From positions 1,178,001-1,242,000 of the forward strand of contig NZ_SUNC01000001.1 in assembly GCF_007570835.1 (NCBI RefSeq): a DNA stretch of 64,000 bases, written 5' to 3'. The notes beneath the pieces were generated by a model that did no database searches, was not told the DNA's origin, and was given only the letters and a program-made list of their open reading frames with translations. Source of the DNA: Croceicoccus sediminis. Its GTDB lineage: Bacteria > Pseudomonadota > Alphaproteobacteria > Sphingomonadales > Sphingomonadaceae. Positions 1 through 9,915 of this stretch are shown here, one piece after another (positions within the stretch are counted from its first letter, which is position 1; each line of letters opens with the position of its first letter). The translations under genes and the position numbers were made by a program.

Positions 1-959
1 GCGTCCCAGTTGGTCAGGCGGACACAGCCGTGGCTGTTCGTCTTGCCGATCAGGCTGGGATCGGGCGAACCGTGAATGCCATAGCCGTCCTTGGTCAGGT
101 CGATCCACGTGCCGCCCACCGGATTGTTCGGCCCCGCCGCAATGGTCAGCTGTTCATCAGGGCCCCAATCGTTCGCTTCGGGGTTGAAATAGTACTTGGG
201 CGCAGGGGCGACCGCGCGCACTTCCATCTCGCCTTCGGGGCTGGGAAACGAAGTGCTGCCGATGGAGGCGGGGTAAGTCGCGACCAGTTCGTCCTTGTCG
301 TTGAACACGGCCAGTTCGTTCGTGTCCTTGTGAATCTCGATGCGCGCGACATTGGCGTTCAGCTTCTCGTCGCCGTGGTTCACGATCGTCAGCGTCTGGC
401 CCGCCTTGCCGAAATCGGCATCGGGATTCAGCGCGGACAGGAAGTCTGCATCCATGTGAAACCGCTCGGCCAGCATTTCGCGGGCGTCCTCATAGCCTGA
501 CGCGGACAGTTTCGCGCGTTCGGCAAAATCGCTCGGGATCGTGACGAAGTCGGTGGCGGCGTCCTCGTCCGTCACGGTGTAAGTCGCAAAGATCGCGCTG
601 CCCTCCTTCGACTTCAGCGAATCGATCAGGTCCTGGTCCACCCCGCCCTCGCCAAGGCCGTTTGCCCGGCGATAGGCGGCGATGGCGCGGTCGGTATTTC
701 CGCCCCCGTAACCGTCGATCACGCCCGGCGAATGGACCGACCGGTCGAGCAGGACCTGTACGGCCAGCGCGTCGATCGTACGGTCGCCCAGCATCGACTG
801 CGTCACCCCGTCGGGAAGCGTGAAGCCGTATTGCGAAGTGGTGGACGCGCTTGCCTCGACCTTCGGGGACGAACCTGATGCGCTATCCTGTGCGAATAGC
901 GGCGTGGCGGAAAAGGTCAGGGCGGTGGAAAGTGCGAGCAATTTTATAGTTTTGTGCAT
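1..959 (-). CDS. L,D-transpeptidase (YkuD family), C-terminus cut by window edge
   Basis: Periplasmic enzyme that would form 3-3 peptidoglycan cross-links or anchor proteins to peptidoglycan. Reading leftward from ATG at 957-959 gives a signal peptide (MHKTIKLLALSTALTFSA.., cleavage near PLFA-QD), then a region around residues 45-100 that looks like a peptidoglycan-binding domain, then the YkuD catalytic domain. Its signature SHGCVRLTNWD, with the catalytic Cys and His, lies at the window edge, so only the last residues are missing. An in-frame ATG at 983 has a weak GGGGA upstream. I prefer 959 because an EcfG-like promoter (968-992) covers the 983 site and 959 gives a compact signal peptide. 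Confidence 0.85.
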   Translation of the reverse strand, partial: MHKTIKLLALSTALTFSATPLFAQDSASGSSPKVEASASTTSQYGFTLPDGVTQSMLGDRTIDALAVQVLLDRSVHSPGVIDGYGGGNTDRAIAAYRRANGLGEGGVDQDLIDSLKSKEGSAIFATYTVTDEDAATDFVTIPSDFAERAKLSASGYEDAREMLAERFHMDADFLSALNPDADFGKAGQTLTIVNHGDEKLNANVARIEIHKDTNELAVFNDKDELVATYPASIGSTSFPSPEGEMEVRAVAPAPKYYFNPEANDWGPDEQLTIAAGPNNPVGGTWIDLTKDGYGIHGSPDPSLIGKTNSHGCVRLTNWD

Positions 960-967
960 GCCCGACC

Positions 968-992
968 AACGGGTACCTGCCATGACCGTTCC
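968..992 (-). promoter_or_regulatory. Candidate sigma-EcfG promoter of the L,D-transpeptidase
   Basis: On the minus strand GGAAC (988-992) is followed after exactly 16 bases by CGTT (968-971), the alphaproteobacterial general-stress consensus. The expected transcription start falls at about 960-963, right at the ATG at 959, so the mRNA would be nearly leaderless. One exact match is expected by chance in about 64 kb, so position is the main support. Confidence 0.45.
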
Positions 993-1106
993 CCAAGACG
1001 CCCACTGCCCGTGTCCCTTGGCCCTCGCCCCTTGCTCGCAGCCCCCATTACGCCTATCTGCGCGGCAAATCCCTTCAGTTTCAGATTTCGCCCAAGAGGA
1101 CGACAG

Positions 1107-2780
<1,674 letters not shown>

Positions 2781-2928
2781 TCGAATACTGCCCCGCCGTT
2801 CATGTAAGTATGCCTTAACATGAACGGCGGGATGCAGGCCGGTTCAGGACTGCGACAGACGGATACATATAGATACTACCACAGCGACCGAGACGTGCGC
2901 CTAGCGCCGATCCATGTGGAGAGTATCA

Positions 2929-3921
2929 ATGACCAGGGCCAAAGCCTTCAATGCAGTGACGGGAGCGTTGCTCTGCGCCACCATGCTGGCAGGTGCACCG
3001 ATCGCGCAGGCTGCCGAAATCGCACCTCGCACCGGCGTAACCGCTGGTATCGACATGAGCGCAAACTTGCGCGACAAGGAAGAACGCCGCTCGCAGCGCC
3101 GTTCAGAACGCGTCAGCAGCCGAGAGGCACCGCGCCTGCGTTCGTCGGGACGACAGGAAACGCGCGACACCCGCGCCCAGAACAACCGCCGCACCAGTTC
3201 CAGCCAGTCGAACCGTTCGGACGAACGTTCGGGTCGTCAGTGGAACCAGTCTGACCGTCGCAGTGAAACGGCGAAGACCCGTTCGGGTCGGGATTGGAAC
3301 CGGAGCGAGAGCAGGCCTAACCGGGGCGACACGCACCGCGATCGTATCCGCCAGGCCGAACGCGATCAGAACGACCGTGCCCGCTCTGGCGATCGCAACC
3401 GGTCCTATGCCGACCGCGACCGCAATCGCGATTATTCGAGCCGCGACCGGACCCGGAATCGGGACCGTGACACGAACTGGCGCGATCGCACGCGCCACGT
3501 CGATCGCAGCGACCGCTATCGTGACAGGGACCGGAACTACCGGGACAGGAACTATCGCGACCGCGACCGGAACTATCGCGACCGTGACCGCTATGCGCAC
3601 CGCAATCACCGCAAGTGGAATCGCCAGTGGCGGCACAACAACCGCTACGACTGGCACCGCTATCGCACGCACAACCGCAGCCTTTATCGGGTCGGCCGGT
3701 ATTACTCGCCCTATCGCGACTATCGCTATCGCCGCCTGTCGATCGGCTTCACCATCGGCTCGCTGTTCTACAGCTCGCGGTACTGGATCAACGATCCGTG
3801 GCGCTATCGCCTGCCCGAAGTCTACGGCCCCTATCGCTGGGTCCGCTACTACGACGACGTGATGCTGGTCGACATGTACAGCGGCGAAGTTGTCGACGTG
3901 ATCTACGACTTCTTCTGGTAA
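2929..3921 (+). CDS. RcnB-family exported protein with long Arg/Asp-rich region
   Basis: A 330-residue exported protein. ATG 2929 has GGAGAG at 2918-2923 and starts a signal peptide ending ..IAQA-AE. Residues about 40-240 are low-complexity and very rich in Arg, Asp, Ser and Asn, with many RDR/DRNYRDRD-like repeats, and look disordered. The last 80 residues (SIGFTIGSLFYSSRYWIND..., then LPEVYGPYRWVRYYDDVMLVD...) match the RcnB fold; E. coli RcnB is a periplasmic protein of nickel/cobalt homeostasis. The metal role is inferred only from that domain. It is monocistronic and closed by a strong terminator. Confidence 0.75.
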   Translation: MTRAKAFNAVTGALLCATMLAGAPIAQAAEIAPRTGVTAGIDMSANLRDKEERRSQRRSERVSSREAPRLRSSGRQETRDTRAQNNRRTSSSQSNRSDERSGRQWNQSDRRSETAKTRSGRDWNRSESRPNRGDTHRDRIRQAERDQNDRARSGDRNRSYADRDRNRDYSSRDRTRNRDRDTNWRDRTRHVDRSDRYRDRDRNYRDRNYRDRDRNYRDRDRYAHRNHRKWNRQWRHNNRYDWHRYRTHNRSLYRVGRYYSPYRDYRYRRLSIGFTIGSLFYSSRYWINDPWRYRLPEVYGPYRWVRYYDDVMLVDMYSGEVVDVIYDFFW

Positions 3922-3950
3922 GGTCAGGGTCGCAGACCTTAGCCGGAAGG

Positions 3951-3984
3951 ACGGCCCCCCGAGCATCGCTTGGGGGGCCGTTTT
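3951..3984 (+). terminator. Rho-independent terminator, probably bidirectional
   Basis: ACGGCCCCCC (3951-3960) pairs with GGGGGGCCGT (3972-3981) around a 10-11 base loop and runs into TTTT. It lies between the convergent RcnB-like and cytochrome b561 genes and can serve both strands. Confidence 0.85.
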
Positions 3985-3988
3985 CGCA

Positions 3989-4546
3989 TCAGCGCTTGCC
4001 CAGACCGGGGATCATCCGCCCCAGTTCATTGGTCTTGTCATAGAACTGATGCTTGAGCGCACCCAGAATGTGCAGGACGATGAGCACCGACATCCCGGTC
4101 CACAGCGTCTCGTGGACTTCAAGAATCGATTTGCCCGCGCTCGGGTTTTCCGCGACCGGCAGGGCGAACATTTCGAAAAGGCCAAAAATATCGACGGTTT
4201 TCCCGTAAGACGACACGGCAAGCCAGCCGGTCAGCGGAATCCCGATCAGCAGGAAGTAGAAAAGCACATGGGCGGTCTTTGCCAGCATGCGTTCCCACTT
4301 GGCATAGTCCGAATGCATTGCCGGCGGCGGGTTCATCAGGCGCCATATGATGCGCAGCACCGTCAGGAACAGAATGGTTATGCCCAGCGCCTTATGCGGG
4401 TTCATGTAGGCCGCAGCGGCCGCGCCCTCGAGATGATGTCCCGTCTCGGCCAGTCGCCAATTGACGATGACAGCGATCGCGATGACCCAGTGCAGGATGA
4501 TGGCCCCCATCGAATAGCGGGCCTGAGAGGTGTTGCTTGTTGCCAT
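3989..4546 (-). CDS. Cytochrome b561 family protein
   Basis: Inner-membrane dihaem cytochrome b of 185 residues, of the type that passes electrons between quinones and periplasmic acceptors. Four hydrophobic helices are visible. Candidate haem histidines are H19 in ILHW, the His of NPHKALG, KTAHVLFY, and the VLHILGALKH region near the C-terminus. The frame extends upstream, but ATG 4546 (MATSNTSQARYSMG) starts the conserved domain; its Shine-Dalgarno is poor. It is divergent from the 2OG oxygenase gene with about 87 bases between. Substrate unknown. Confidence 0.88.
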   Translation of the reverse strand: MATSNTSQARYSMGAIILHWVIAIAVIVNWRLAETGHHLEGAAAAAYMNPHKALGITILFLTVLRIIWRLMNPPPAMHSDYAKWERMLAKTAHVLFYFLLIGIPLTGWLAVSSYGKTVDIFGLFEMFALPVAENPSAGKSILEVHETLWTGMSVLIVLHILGALKHQFYDKTNELGRMIPGLGKR

Positions 4547-4633
4547 TGTGCTGTGCTTAGCCTTTCGTGACGAAGTCCAAAATCGGACAATCCTGACCCT
4601 ATTGATACCGTTCCAGAAAATCGAAGCAATCAA

Positions 4634-5308
4634 ATGGCAAAGACCGGACGCACCGACAAAGCGAACCAGCGCGAAATCGCCGCCATGAACGAGGCCGTTC
4701 TCGCCCGTCTGAAAGCCGATGACAGCGTACAGGTCCTCGTCGACGACAAACTGCAACTGTTTGGTATTCCCGACTTCTTCTCGCCTGAAGAGTGCGAGCG
4801 GTTGATGAAGATGGTCGACGATACCGCCCGCCCCTCGCCCGTGTTCGACGTCGATTACGGCAAACAGGCGCGCACCAGTTATTCGGGCGATCTCGATCCC
4901 TACAATCCGTTCGTGCGCATGTTGCACCGGCGGATGGACGACCTGATGGGAGTGCCGGAAAACTGGGGCGAGACGATGCAGGGCCAGCGTTACGCCGTGG
5001 GCCAACAGTTCAAGGCCCACCACGACTGGTTCGACACCAGCCAACCCTACTGGACCGGAGAGGTCTCGCTCGGCGGACAGCGGGCCTGGACGCTGATGGT
5101 CTATCTTAACGACGTGGAAGAAGGCGGTTCGACCGATTTTCCCAAGGCCAATATCGCCGTCCCGCCGCAGCAAGGCACCCTGATCGCGTGGAGCAACGCC
5201 AACGCCGACGGCAAGGTGAACATGGAAACGCTGCACGCCGGAACCCCGGTCGTCAAAGGGGTCAAATACGTCGTCACTCGCTGGTACCGCGCCCGCGCGT
5301 GGTACTAG
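4634..5308 (+). CDS. 2-oxoglutarate/Fe(II)-dependent dioxygenase (prolyl 4-hydroxylase-like)
   Basis: A 224-residue soluble non-haem iron oxygenase with a P4Hc-type core. The iron triad is H129-x-D131 (in KAHHDWFD) and H201 (METLHAG), and the basic 2-oxoglutarate-binding residue is K209 or K211 in VVKGVKYVVTRW. Residues 1-45 form a charged N-terminal helical extension. The conserved GGSTDFP segment near 164-170 is typical of P4H-alpha-like proteins. The gene is 21 bases before trxC and probably co-transcribed with it. The hydroxylated substrate cannot be told. Confidence 0.85.
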   Translation: MAKTGRTDKANQREIAAMNEAVLARLKADDSVQVLVDDKLQLFGIPDFFSPEECERLMKMVDDTARPSPVFDVDYGKQARTSYSGDLDPYNPFVRMLHRRMDDLMGVPENWGETMQGQRYAVGQQFKAHHDWFDTSQPYWTGEVSLGGQRAWTLMVYLNDVEEGGSTDFPKANIAVPPQQGTLIAWSNANADGKVNMETLHAGTPVVKGVKYVVTRWYRARAWY

Positions 5309-5329
5309 GCTGAACAGGAGTTCTTCGCC

Positions 5330-5776
5330 ATGGCCGCCACCGACAGCAAGATCGTCGCCTGCCCATCGTGCAACACCTTGAACCGCATGCCCGACGCAAA
5401 ACCGGCGGCAGAGGCGAAATGCGGCAAGTGCGGATCGATGCTGTTCAAGGGCAAGGTGCTGACCCTGACCGCTGCGAACTTCGACGCCCATGCCGCAAAG
5501 GGCGACTTGCCATTGCTGGTCGATTTCTGGGCGTCGTGGTGCGGCCCGTGCCGCCAGATGGCCCCGGCCTTTGCCGCCGCGGCGCAGCAGCTTGAACCCG
5601 GCATGCGGCTGGGCAAACTCGATACAGAGGCGGAGCAGGCAATCGCCGGGCGGTACGGCATCCGGTCCATCCCCACGATGATCCTGTTCGCGAAGGGCCG
5701 CGAAGTGGCGCGCCAGTCGGGCGCGATGCCGACCGGCGCGATCGTTTCGTGGGCGCGGCAGGCCTTCCCGCGCTAG
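5330..5776 (+). CDS. trxC: Thioredoxin 2 (zinc-ribbon thioredoxin)
   Basis: Cytosolic disulfide reductase of 148 residues. It has an N-terminal zinc ribbon with two CxxC pairs (C11/C14 and C31/C34) and a thioredoxin fold with active site WCGPC (C71, C74) and the cis-Pro loop SIPT. This architecture defines TrxC. Family members reduce ribonucleotide reductase and peroxide defence enzymes and are often oxidative-stress induced. ATG 5330 has an AGGAG Shine-Dalgarno. It is the second gene after the 2OG dioxygenase. Confidence 0.93.
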   Translation: MAATDSKIVACPSCNTLNRMPDAKPAAEAKCGKCGSMLFKGKVLTLTAANFDAHAAKGDLPLLVDFWASWCGPCRQMAPAFAAAAQQLEPGMRLGKLDTEAEQAIAGRYGIRSIPTMILFAKGREVARQSGAMPTGAIVSWARQAFPR

Positions 5777-5779
5777 GGC

Positions 5780-6532
5780 TTACTGCGCGGTAAGGCCGCC
5801 ATCGACGACGAATTCGGCGCCCGTGATGTACTTCGCCCCGTCCGAAATCAGGAAGGCGATGGTATGCGCGATGTCGTCCGGCTCTCCCATGCGTTTCATC
5901 GGGATCGACGCGTTGATCGCGTCGTAGCCATCGGGATTGTCGGCAATCGCCACTTTCTGCATGTCGGTCCAGATCACGCCGGGATGCACGGTATTCACGC
6001 GGATGCCCTTGTCCGCCACTTCCATCGCGATCGACTTGCTCATCAACCGGACCCCGCCCTTGCTGGCCGCATAGGCTGCCGTGCCCGCTATCCCGACAAG
6101 GCCGGCCACCGACGACAGGTTCACGATGGCCCCGCTCTCCTGCTCTTTCATCGCGGGAAGCACCGCGCGGCAACCCAGGTAGACGCTCTTCAGGTTGACG
6201 TCGATCTGCTTGTCCCAGCTTGCCTCGTCGAGGTCTTGCATGAAACGCAGCACGGCGATCCCCGCGTTGTTGACCAGCCCGTCGATACGGCCCCGTTCCT
6301 TCGTCACGGTATCGACCAGTTCGGTCCATGCCGCAGCGTCGGTCACGTCCTGCGCCAGGCCGGTTGCCGTCAGCCCTTCTTCGCGCAATTCGGCGGCGCG
6401 CGCGGCAACTGCGCCAGCATCAAGGTCGGTCAGGTAGATGGCATGGCCCTGGCGCGCCAGCATGCGGGCCGTGGCAAATCCCAGGCCCGCATCGGAAGCG
6501 GCGCCGGTCACGATAATGGTCTTTTGCGTCAT
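5780..6532 (-). CDS. SDR-family oxidoreductase
   Basis: A 250-residue classical short-chain dehydrogenase. It has the nucleotide-binding TGAASDAGLG (9-18), NNAG near 88-91, the catalytic Ser around 140, Y154 and K158 (YAASK), and the usual C-terminal GAEFVVDGG. Asp after beta-2 (LTDLDAG) suggests NAD rather than NADP. It is the second gene of a minus-strand pair, 18 bases after the SnoaL-like gene, so both probably act on the same small organic substrate. The substrate is not identifiable. Confidence 0.85.
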   Translation of the reverse strand: MTQKTIIVTGAASDAGLGFATARMLARQGHAIYLTDLDAGAVAARAAELREEGLTATGLAQDVTDAAAWTELVDTVTKERGRIDGLVNNAGIAVLRFMQDLDEASWDKQIDVNLKSVYLGCRAVLPAMKEQESGAIVNLSSVAGLVGIAGTAAYAASKGGVRLMSKSIAMEVADKGIRVNTVHPGVIWTDMQKVAIADNPDGYDAINASIPMKRMGEPDDIAHTIAFLISDGAKYITGAEFVVDGGLTAQ

Positions 6533-6550
6533 GGATCAGTCTTTCCGTTT

Positions 6551-7075
6551 TCAGGCATTTCGCAGCCAGGCCCGGTCGTAGGACCGGTCCTTCATGTCGT
6601 GACGGCCGGTCAGGGCATCGGCGAGGTCGGTTTTCAGGAATTCGTCGGCGGCAGGTTCCTTGCGCGCCCAGTCGTTGACTTCGGACCGGTGGGCAAAGCG
6701 CCATTCGCCATCGCGACGTTCATAGCGGTCGATGTACCGGCCGCAGATCGTCATATCGACGGGTGCGCCATCCTCCACGATGCGGTGGAAGGCATAGAAA
6801 TAGACTTCGCCGAAAGCCATGTCGGCATCGTCCTCGTCGAACCAGATAAGGTGCTGGCCGATGAGGTGCTGGTTGGCCAGGTGTTCGACCAGCAGGCCTT
6901 GGGCAAAGCGGACGAAGTCGGGGCCGCTGCCGACGAAGATGCCATAGTCGGTCGTGGAATCGGGCCAGAACGTGCTCATCTGCAGATCGGCGTCGAGGCG
7001 GTCCTGACCGCGCATGTACCGGGCGGCCAGATCGCGGATCGCGTCTTTCGCCAAAAGCCTGTCGAGGTCGTTCAT
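6551..7075 (-). CDS. SnoaL/NTF2-like domain protein
   Basis: A 174-residue single-domain protein. MNDLDRLLAKDAIRDLAARYMRG followed by a W/Y-rich barrel and RYIDRYERRDGEWRFAHR is the pattern of the SnoaL-like fold, which includes small dehydratases, dehydrochlorinases and steroid isomerases. It lies immediately upstream of an SDR, a common pairing in sphingomonad catabolic loci. No signal peptide. A 283-base leader separates it from the tetR gene and contains a palindrome at 7342-7359. The reaction is unknown. Confidence 0.75.
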   Translation of the reverse strand: MNDLDRLLAKDAIRDLAARYMRGQDRLDADLQMSTFWPDSTTDYGIFVGSGPDFVRFAQGLLVEHLANQHLIGQHLIWFDEDDADMAFGEVYFYAFHRIVEDGAPVDMTICGRYIDRYERRDGEWRFAHRSEVNDWARKEPAADEFLKTDLADALTGRHDMKDRSYDRAWLRNA

Positions 7076-7341
7076 CGCTTTTTATCCCGTTATCGCGTTG
7101 AAAACGGAGCCGGCAGGCGGGTGGTGTTGCCTGCCGGCCCAGGTTCAAGTCTGCATGGTGCGAGGGAGGGCAGCCATGCGAGGGAAACTGCATGGGGTCA
7201 TCGGTCCGGAAAGGACGCGCAATGGTGCCGTCGTGTCTGACATCGCCTATCCTTTCCCGTGACCGGCGAGGCCTGTCTTTTGTCTGGCGCCTCGCGGGGT
7301 GCCCCTGGTTCAGGGCAACTGCGAAACTGTCACAGCCGGCA

Positions 7342-7359
7342 ATTACAGTGCACTGCAAT
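7342..7359. promoter_or_regulatory. Imperfect 18-bp palindrome, candidate TetR operator
   Basis: ATTACAGTGCACTGCAAT matches its own reverse complement at 16 of 18 positions. It sits at the 3' end of the tetR gene, overlapping its stop, and at the far end of the 283-base region upstream of the SnoaL-SDR pair. The rest of 7076-7341 shows nothing else I can name. Binding by the adjacent TetR protein is inferred. Confidence 0.4.
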
Positions 7360-8027
7360 TATGGATAGGTTTCGGCGGCCTTAATACGCGCGATGGCATC
7401 CCGGGCATCGGCAAGCACCGCGGTCTGAAGATCGCCCCGGACATGCGGGGCAAGAACTTGCCAGACGGCCAGCCGCATGTGCGCGTTCAACGCCTTGTCG
7501 GCGATCGTCCCGCCCGACCACAGCGAGATGAGGCTGACGATCCGCATGGCCAGCAGGTTGCAGATCAGGGGTACGTCGGATGCGTCGACGATACCCCGGT
7601 CCGCCAGGGGTGCGAGCGCGACGCCAACGTGCCGTTCGTAAATCTCTCCCAGCGAAACCAGATCAGGATTGCGCACCAGCACCGTCGCCAGCCCGCGGGC
7701 GAGCGCAGGCGCGGCCAGAGTTTCGTGGGCAAGCGTATCGGCCAGTGCATGGAAATAGCCCAGATCGCCGACACCTGCATTATCGGCGATACTGCTGATG
7801 ATCGCTTCGGATCGTTCGCGCGCGCTGGTCGCGACGAGGATGTCCTTCGACGAATAGATGTTGAACAGCGTGCGTTCCGCGACCTTTGCGGCCCTTGCGA
7901 TCATCTTCATCGACACGCCGTCATAGCCGTGTTCGGCCAGCAGGGCGTAAGTCGTCGACAGGATGCGGGCGCGGCGTTCGAGTTGACGCGGCGTCAGGGC
8001 GCGCGGGCCGGTGGTCGCCTGTTCCAC
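7359..8027 (-). CDS. TetR/AcrR family transcriptional regulator
   Basis: A 222-residue one-component regulator. Residues 15-60 form a TetR-type helix-turn-helix (RARILSTTYALLAEHGYDG...AERTLFNIYSSKDIL); the remainder is an all-helical ligand-binding domain with no close signature. The frame extends into the upstream symporter gene. I choose GTG 8027 because GGGGAGGG lies 8 bases before it and translation from there avoids overlap. It lies 47 bases after the symporter and upstream of the SnoaL-SDR genes, so it may control either or itself. Confidence 0.85.
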   Translation of the reverse strand: MEQATTGPRALTPRQLERRARILSTTYALLAEHGYDGVSMKMIARAAKVAERTLFNIYSSKDILVATSARERSEAIISSIADNAGVGDLGYFHALADTLAHETLAAPALARGLATVLVRNPDLVSLGEIYERHVGVALAPLADRGIVDASDVPLICNLLAMRIVSLISLWSGGTIADKALNAHMRLAVWQVLAPHVRGDLQTAVLADARDAIARIKAAETYP

Positions 8028-8074
8028 GTGCTGAGCCCTCCCCGCCTTTTCCGTAACGCCGAACGCCGCCCCGA

Positions 8075-9553
8075 TCAGGCCGCCTGCGAGGGGGCGGTCT
8101 TGGGCGCGGTCGCGCGGCTGACGATGACGATCATCAGCCACGCCACGATGAAGCCGGGAATGATCTCATAAACGCCGGGGCCGCCAAGGAAGCTGGCGTT
8201 GAAACCCAGAGCAATCCACGCAATCACGACCAGCGCGCCCGAAACCAGCCCTGCGACCGCGCCCGTCCCGGTCATCCGGTCCCAGGTAAGCGCCAGGACG
8301 ATCAGCGGACCGAAAGCAGCGCCAAAGCCTGCCCAGGCATTGGACACGAGGCCAAGGACTTCGCTTTCCGGGTCGGAGGCAATGGCGATCGCGGCCAGCG
8401 CGACAAGCAGGACGCAGACGCGCGAGACGTTCACCGTTTCCCGCTCTGACGCGGATTTACGCAGGAAGAGGCGGTAGAAATCCTCAGTCAGCGAGGACGA
8501 GGCGACGAGCAGCTGCGAGCTGATCGTGCTCATGATCGCGGCCAGCAGCGCCGCGAGCAGGAAGCCCGTGATCAGCGGGTGGAACAGCGTGTCGGCCAGC
8601 AGGATGAAGATCGTTTCCGGATCCTCCAGCACGAGATTGTTAATCTCGACATGGGCGCGGCCAAGGATGCCGACGCCCAGCGCGCCGATCAGCGACACGA
8701 ACATCCAGCTCATGCCGATGTTGCGCGCGGTTTTCACGCCGCCTTCGCGGACGGCCATGAAGCGCACGATGATGTGCGGCTGTCCGAAATAGCCCAGGCC
8801 CCAGGTGACCGCCGACAAAAAGCCAACGACGGTGAGCCCCGAAAACAGCGAGAGAAACTCCGGATTGACCCGCCGAAGTGCTTCGGAAACGCTGGCACTG
8901 CCGCCATCGCTGGTCAGGACGACGATCGGCATCAACACCAGCGCGACGACCATGATGCAGCCCTGCACGAAGTCGGTCAGCGACACGGCCAGGAAGCCAC
9001 CGACCATCGTATAGGCCAGCACGACCCCCGCCGTCAGCCAGATGCCGGTCATGTAATCGCTCATCCCCGTATCGCCGAACAGGCCCGCAAAGCTTGTCAC
9101 GAACAGCTTGCCGCCGCCAACAAGCCCTGCGGCCGTATAGACGGTGAAGAACAGCACGATGATGATCGCGGAAACGACACGCAGCGCGATGGCGCGGTCG
9201 GGGAAGCGGTTGGCGAGGAATTCGGGGATCGTCAGGGCATTGCCGTAATCCACCGTCTGCTGGCGAAGGCGCGGCGCCACGATGATCCAGTTGGCCAGCG
9301 CGCCGACGAAAAGGCCGATCCCGATCCACGCCTCGACAAGGCCGCTGGCATAGAGCGCGCCGGGCAGGCCCAGCAGCAGCCAGCCCGACATGTCGGACGC
9401 GCCTGCGGACAAGGCCGCGACGGCAGGAGGCAGGTTTCGTCCGCCCAGAAGGTATCCTTCCGAACTGTCGGTCGACTTCTTCCAGGCAAACAGGCCGATG
9501 CCCAGCATCAGCACGAAGTAGAGGGTGAGGGAGATGAGTGTTCCAGTAGCCAT
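8075..9553 (-). CDS. putP: Sodium/proline symporter, PutP-type (SSS family)
   Basis: A 492-residue polytopic inner-membrane protein with about 13 hydrophobic helices. Recognisable solute:sodium symporter landmarks are EGYLLGGRNLPPAVAALSAGASDMSGWLLLGLPG near residues 30-65, the WGLGYFGQPHIIVRFMA segment near 250, and a conserved helix with STISSQLL. These fit PutP rather than glucose/panthothenate symporters. ATG 9553 starts MATGTLISLT; a longer frame upstream has no conserved sequence. Proline is the most likely solute but related organic acids cannot be excluded. Confidence 0.85.
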   Translation of the reverse strand: MATGTLISLTLYFVLMLGIGLFAWKKSTDSSEGYLLGGRNLPPAVAALSAGASDMSGWLLLGLPGALYASGLVEAWIGIGLFVGALANWIIVAPRLRQQTVDYGNALTIPEFLANRFPDRAIALRVVSAIIIVLFFTVYTAAGLVGGGKLFVTSFAGLFGDTGMSDYMTGIWLTAGVVLAYTMVGGFLAVSLTDFVQGCIMVVALVLMPIVVLTSDGGSASVSEALRRVNPEFLSLFSGLTVVGFLSAVTWGLGYFGQPHIIVRFMAVREGGVKTARNIGMSWMFVSLIGALGVGILGRAHVEINNLVLEDPETIFILLADTLFHPLITGFLLAALLAAIMSTISSQLLVASSSLTEDFYRLFLRKSASERETVNVSRVCVLLVALAAIAIASDPESEVLGLVSNAWAGFGAAFGPLIVLALTWDRMTGTGAVAGLVSGALVVIAWIALGFNASFLGGPGVYEIIPGFIVAWLMIVIVSRATAPKTAPSQAA

Positions 9554-9915
9554 GCGCACGGAGTTAATGGAGCGAATCGCGTTTGGCCACCGCAGTGAGC
9601 AGGAAAGTCCGATTGCTGCGCCCCGCCGCTGATCGGCTTGGCGATCCTGACACGCATGTAAACAGATATGCAACAATATCGCCCGTGCAGAAATGTTAGA
9701 TATCAAAAACGGACATATCGGAACCGTCAGTTGCAACTAAATAAAGTTGACCATGTAACATTTGACAGATTTCAGATTCGGGCAGACCTTTCGCGCCTGA
9801 AGTTGGGGGGAATTAGCCAGCTTCTGGCCGACCACTCGTCTATTTGCGAAATTACAGGCGTCGCAGCGCATACCAACTGACCCGTTGGCCGGCCATCCAT
9901 AGAAAGGATGGTCCG
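9554..9915. other. Divergent intergenic region, AT-rich core
   Basis: 362 bases between putP (minus) and the TonB-like gene (plus). The core 9655-9780 is clearly richer in A+T than its surroundings and must hold both promoters. A 70-codon open frame at 9668-9880 has no ribosome site or recognisable motif and I do not call it a gene. No operator is obvious. Confidence 0.5.

Noticed and set aside
3103-3966. 287-codon minus-strand frame opposite the Arg/Asp-rich gene
   Set aside because: Its Val/Ala/Ile repeats are the complement of the Arg/Asp repeats. It crosses the terminator and has no start signals.
7076-7358. Short open frames upstream of the SnoaL-like gene
   Set aside because: No ribosome site or motif; the palindrome and spacing suggest regulatory DNA.
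9668-9880. 70-codon frame in the AT-rich region before the TonB-like gene
   Set aside because: No Shine-Dalgarno and no recognisable sequence, and it overlaps the likely promoter region.
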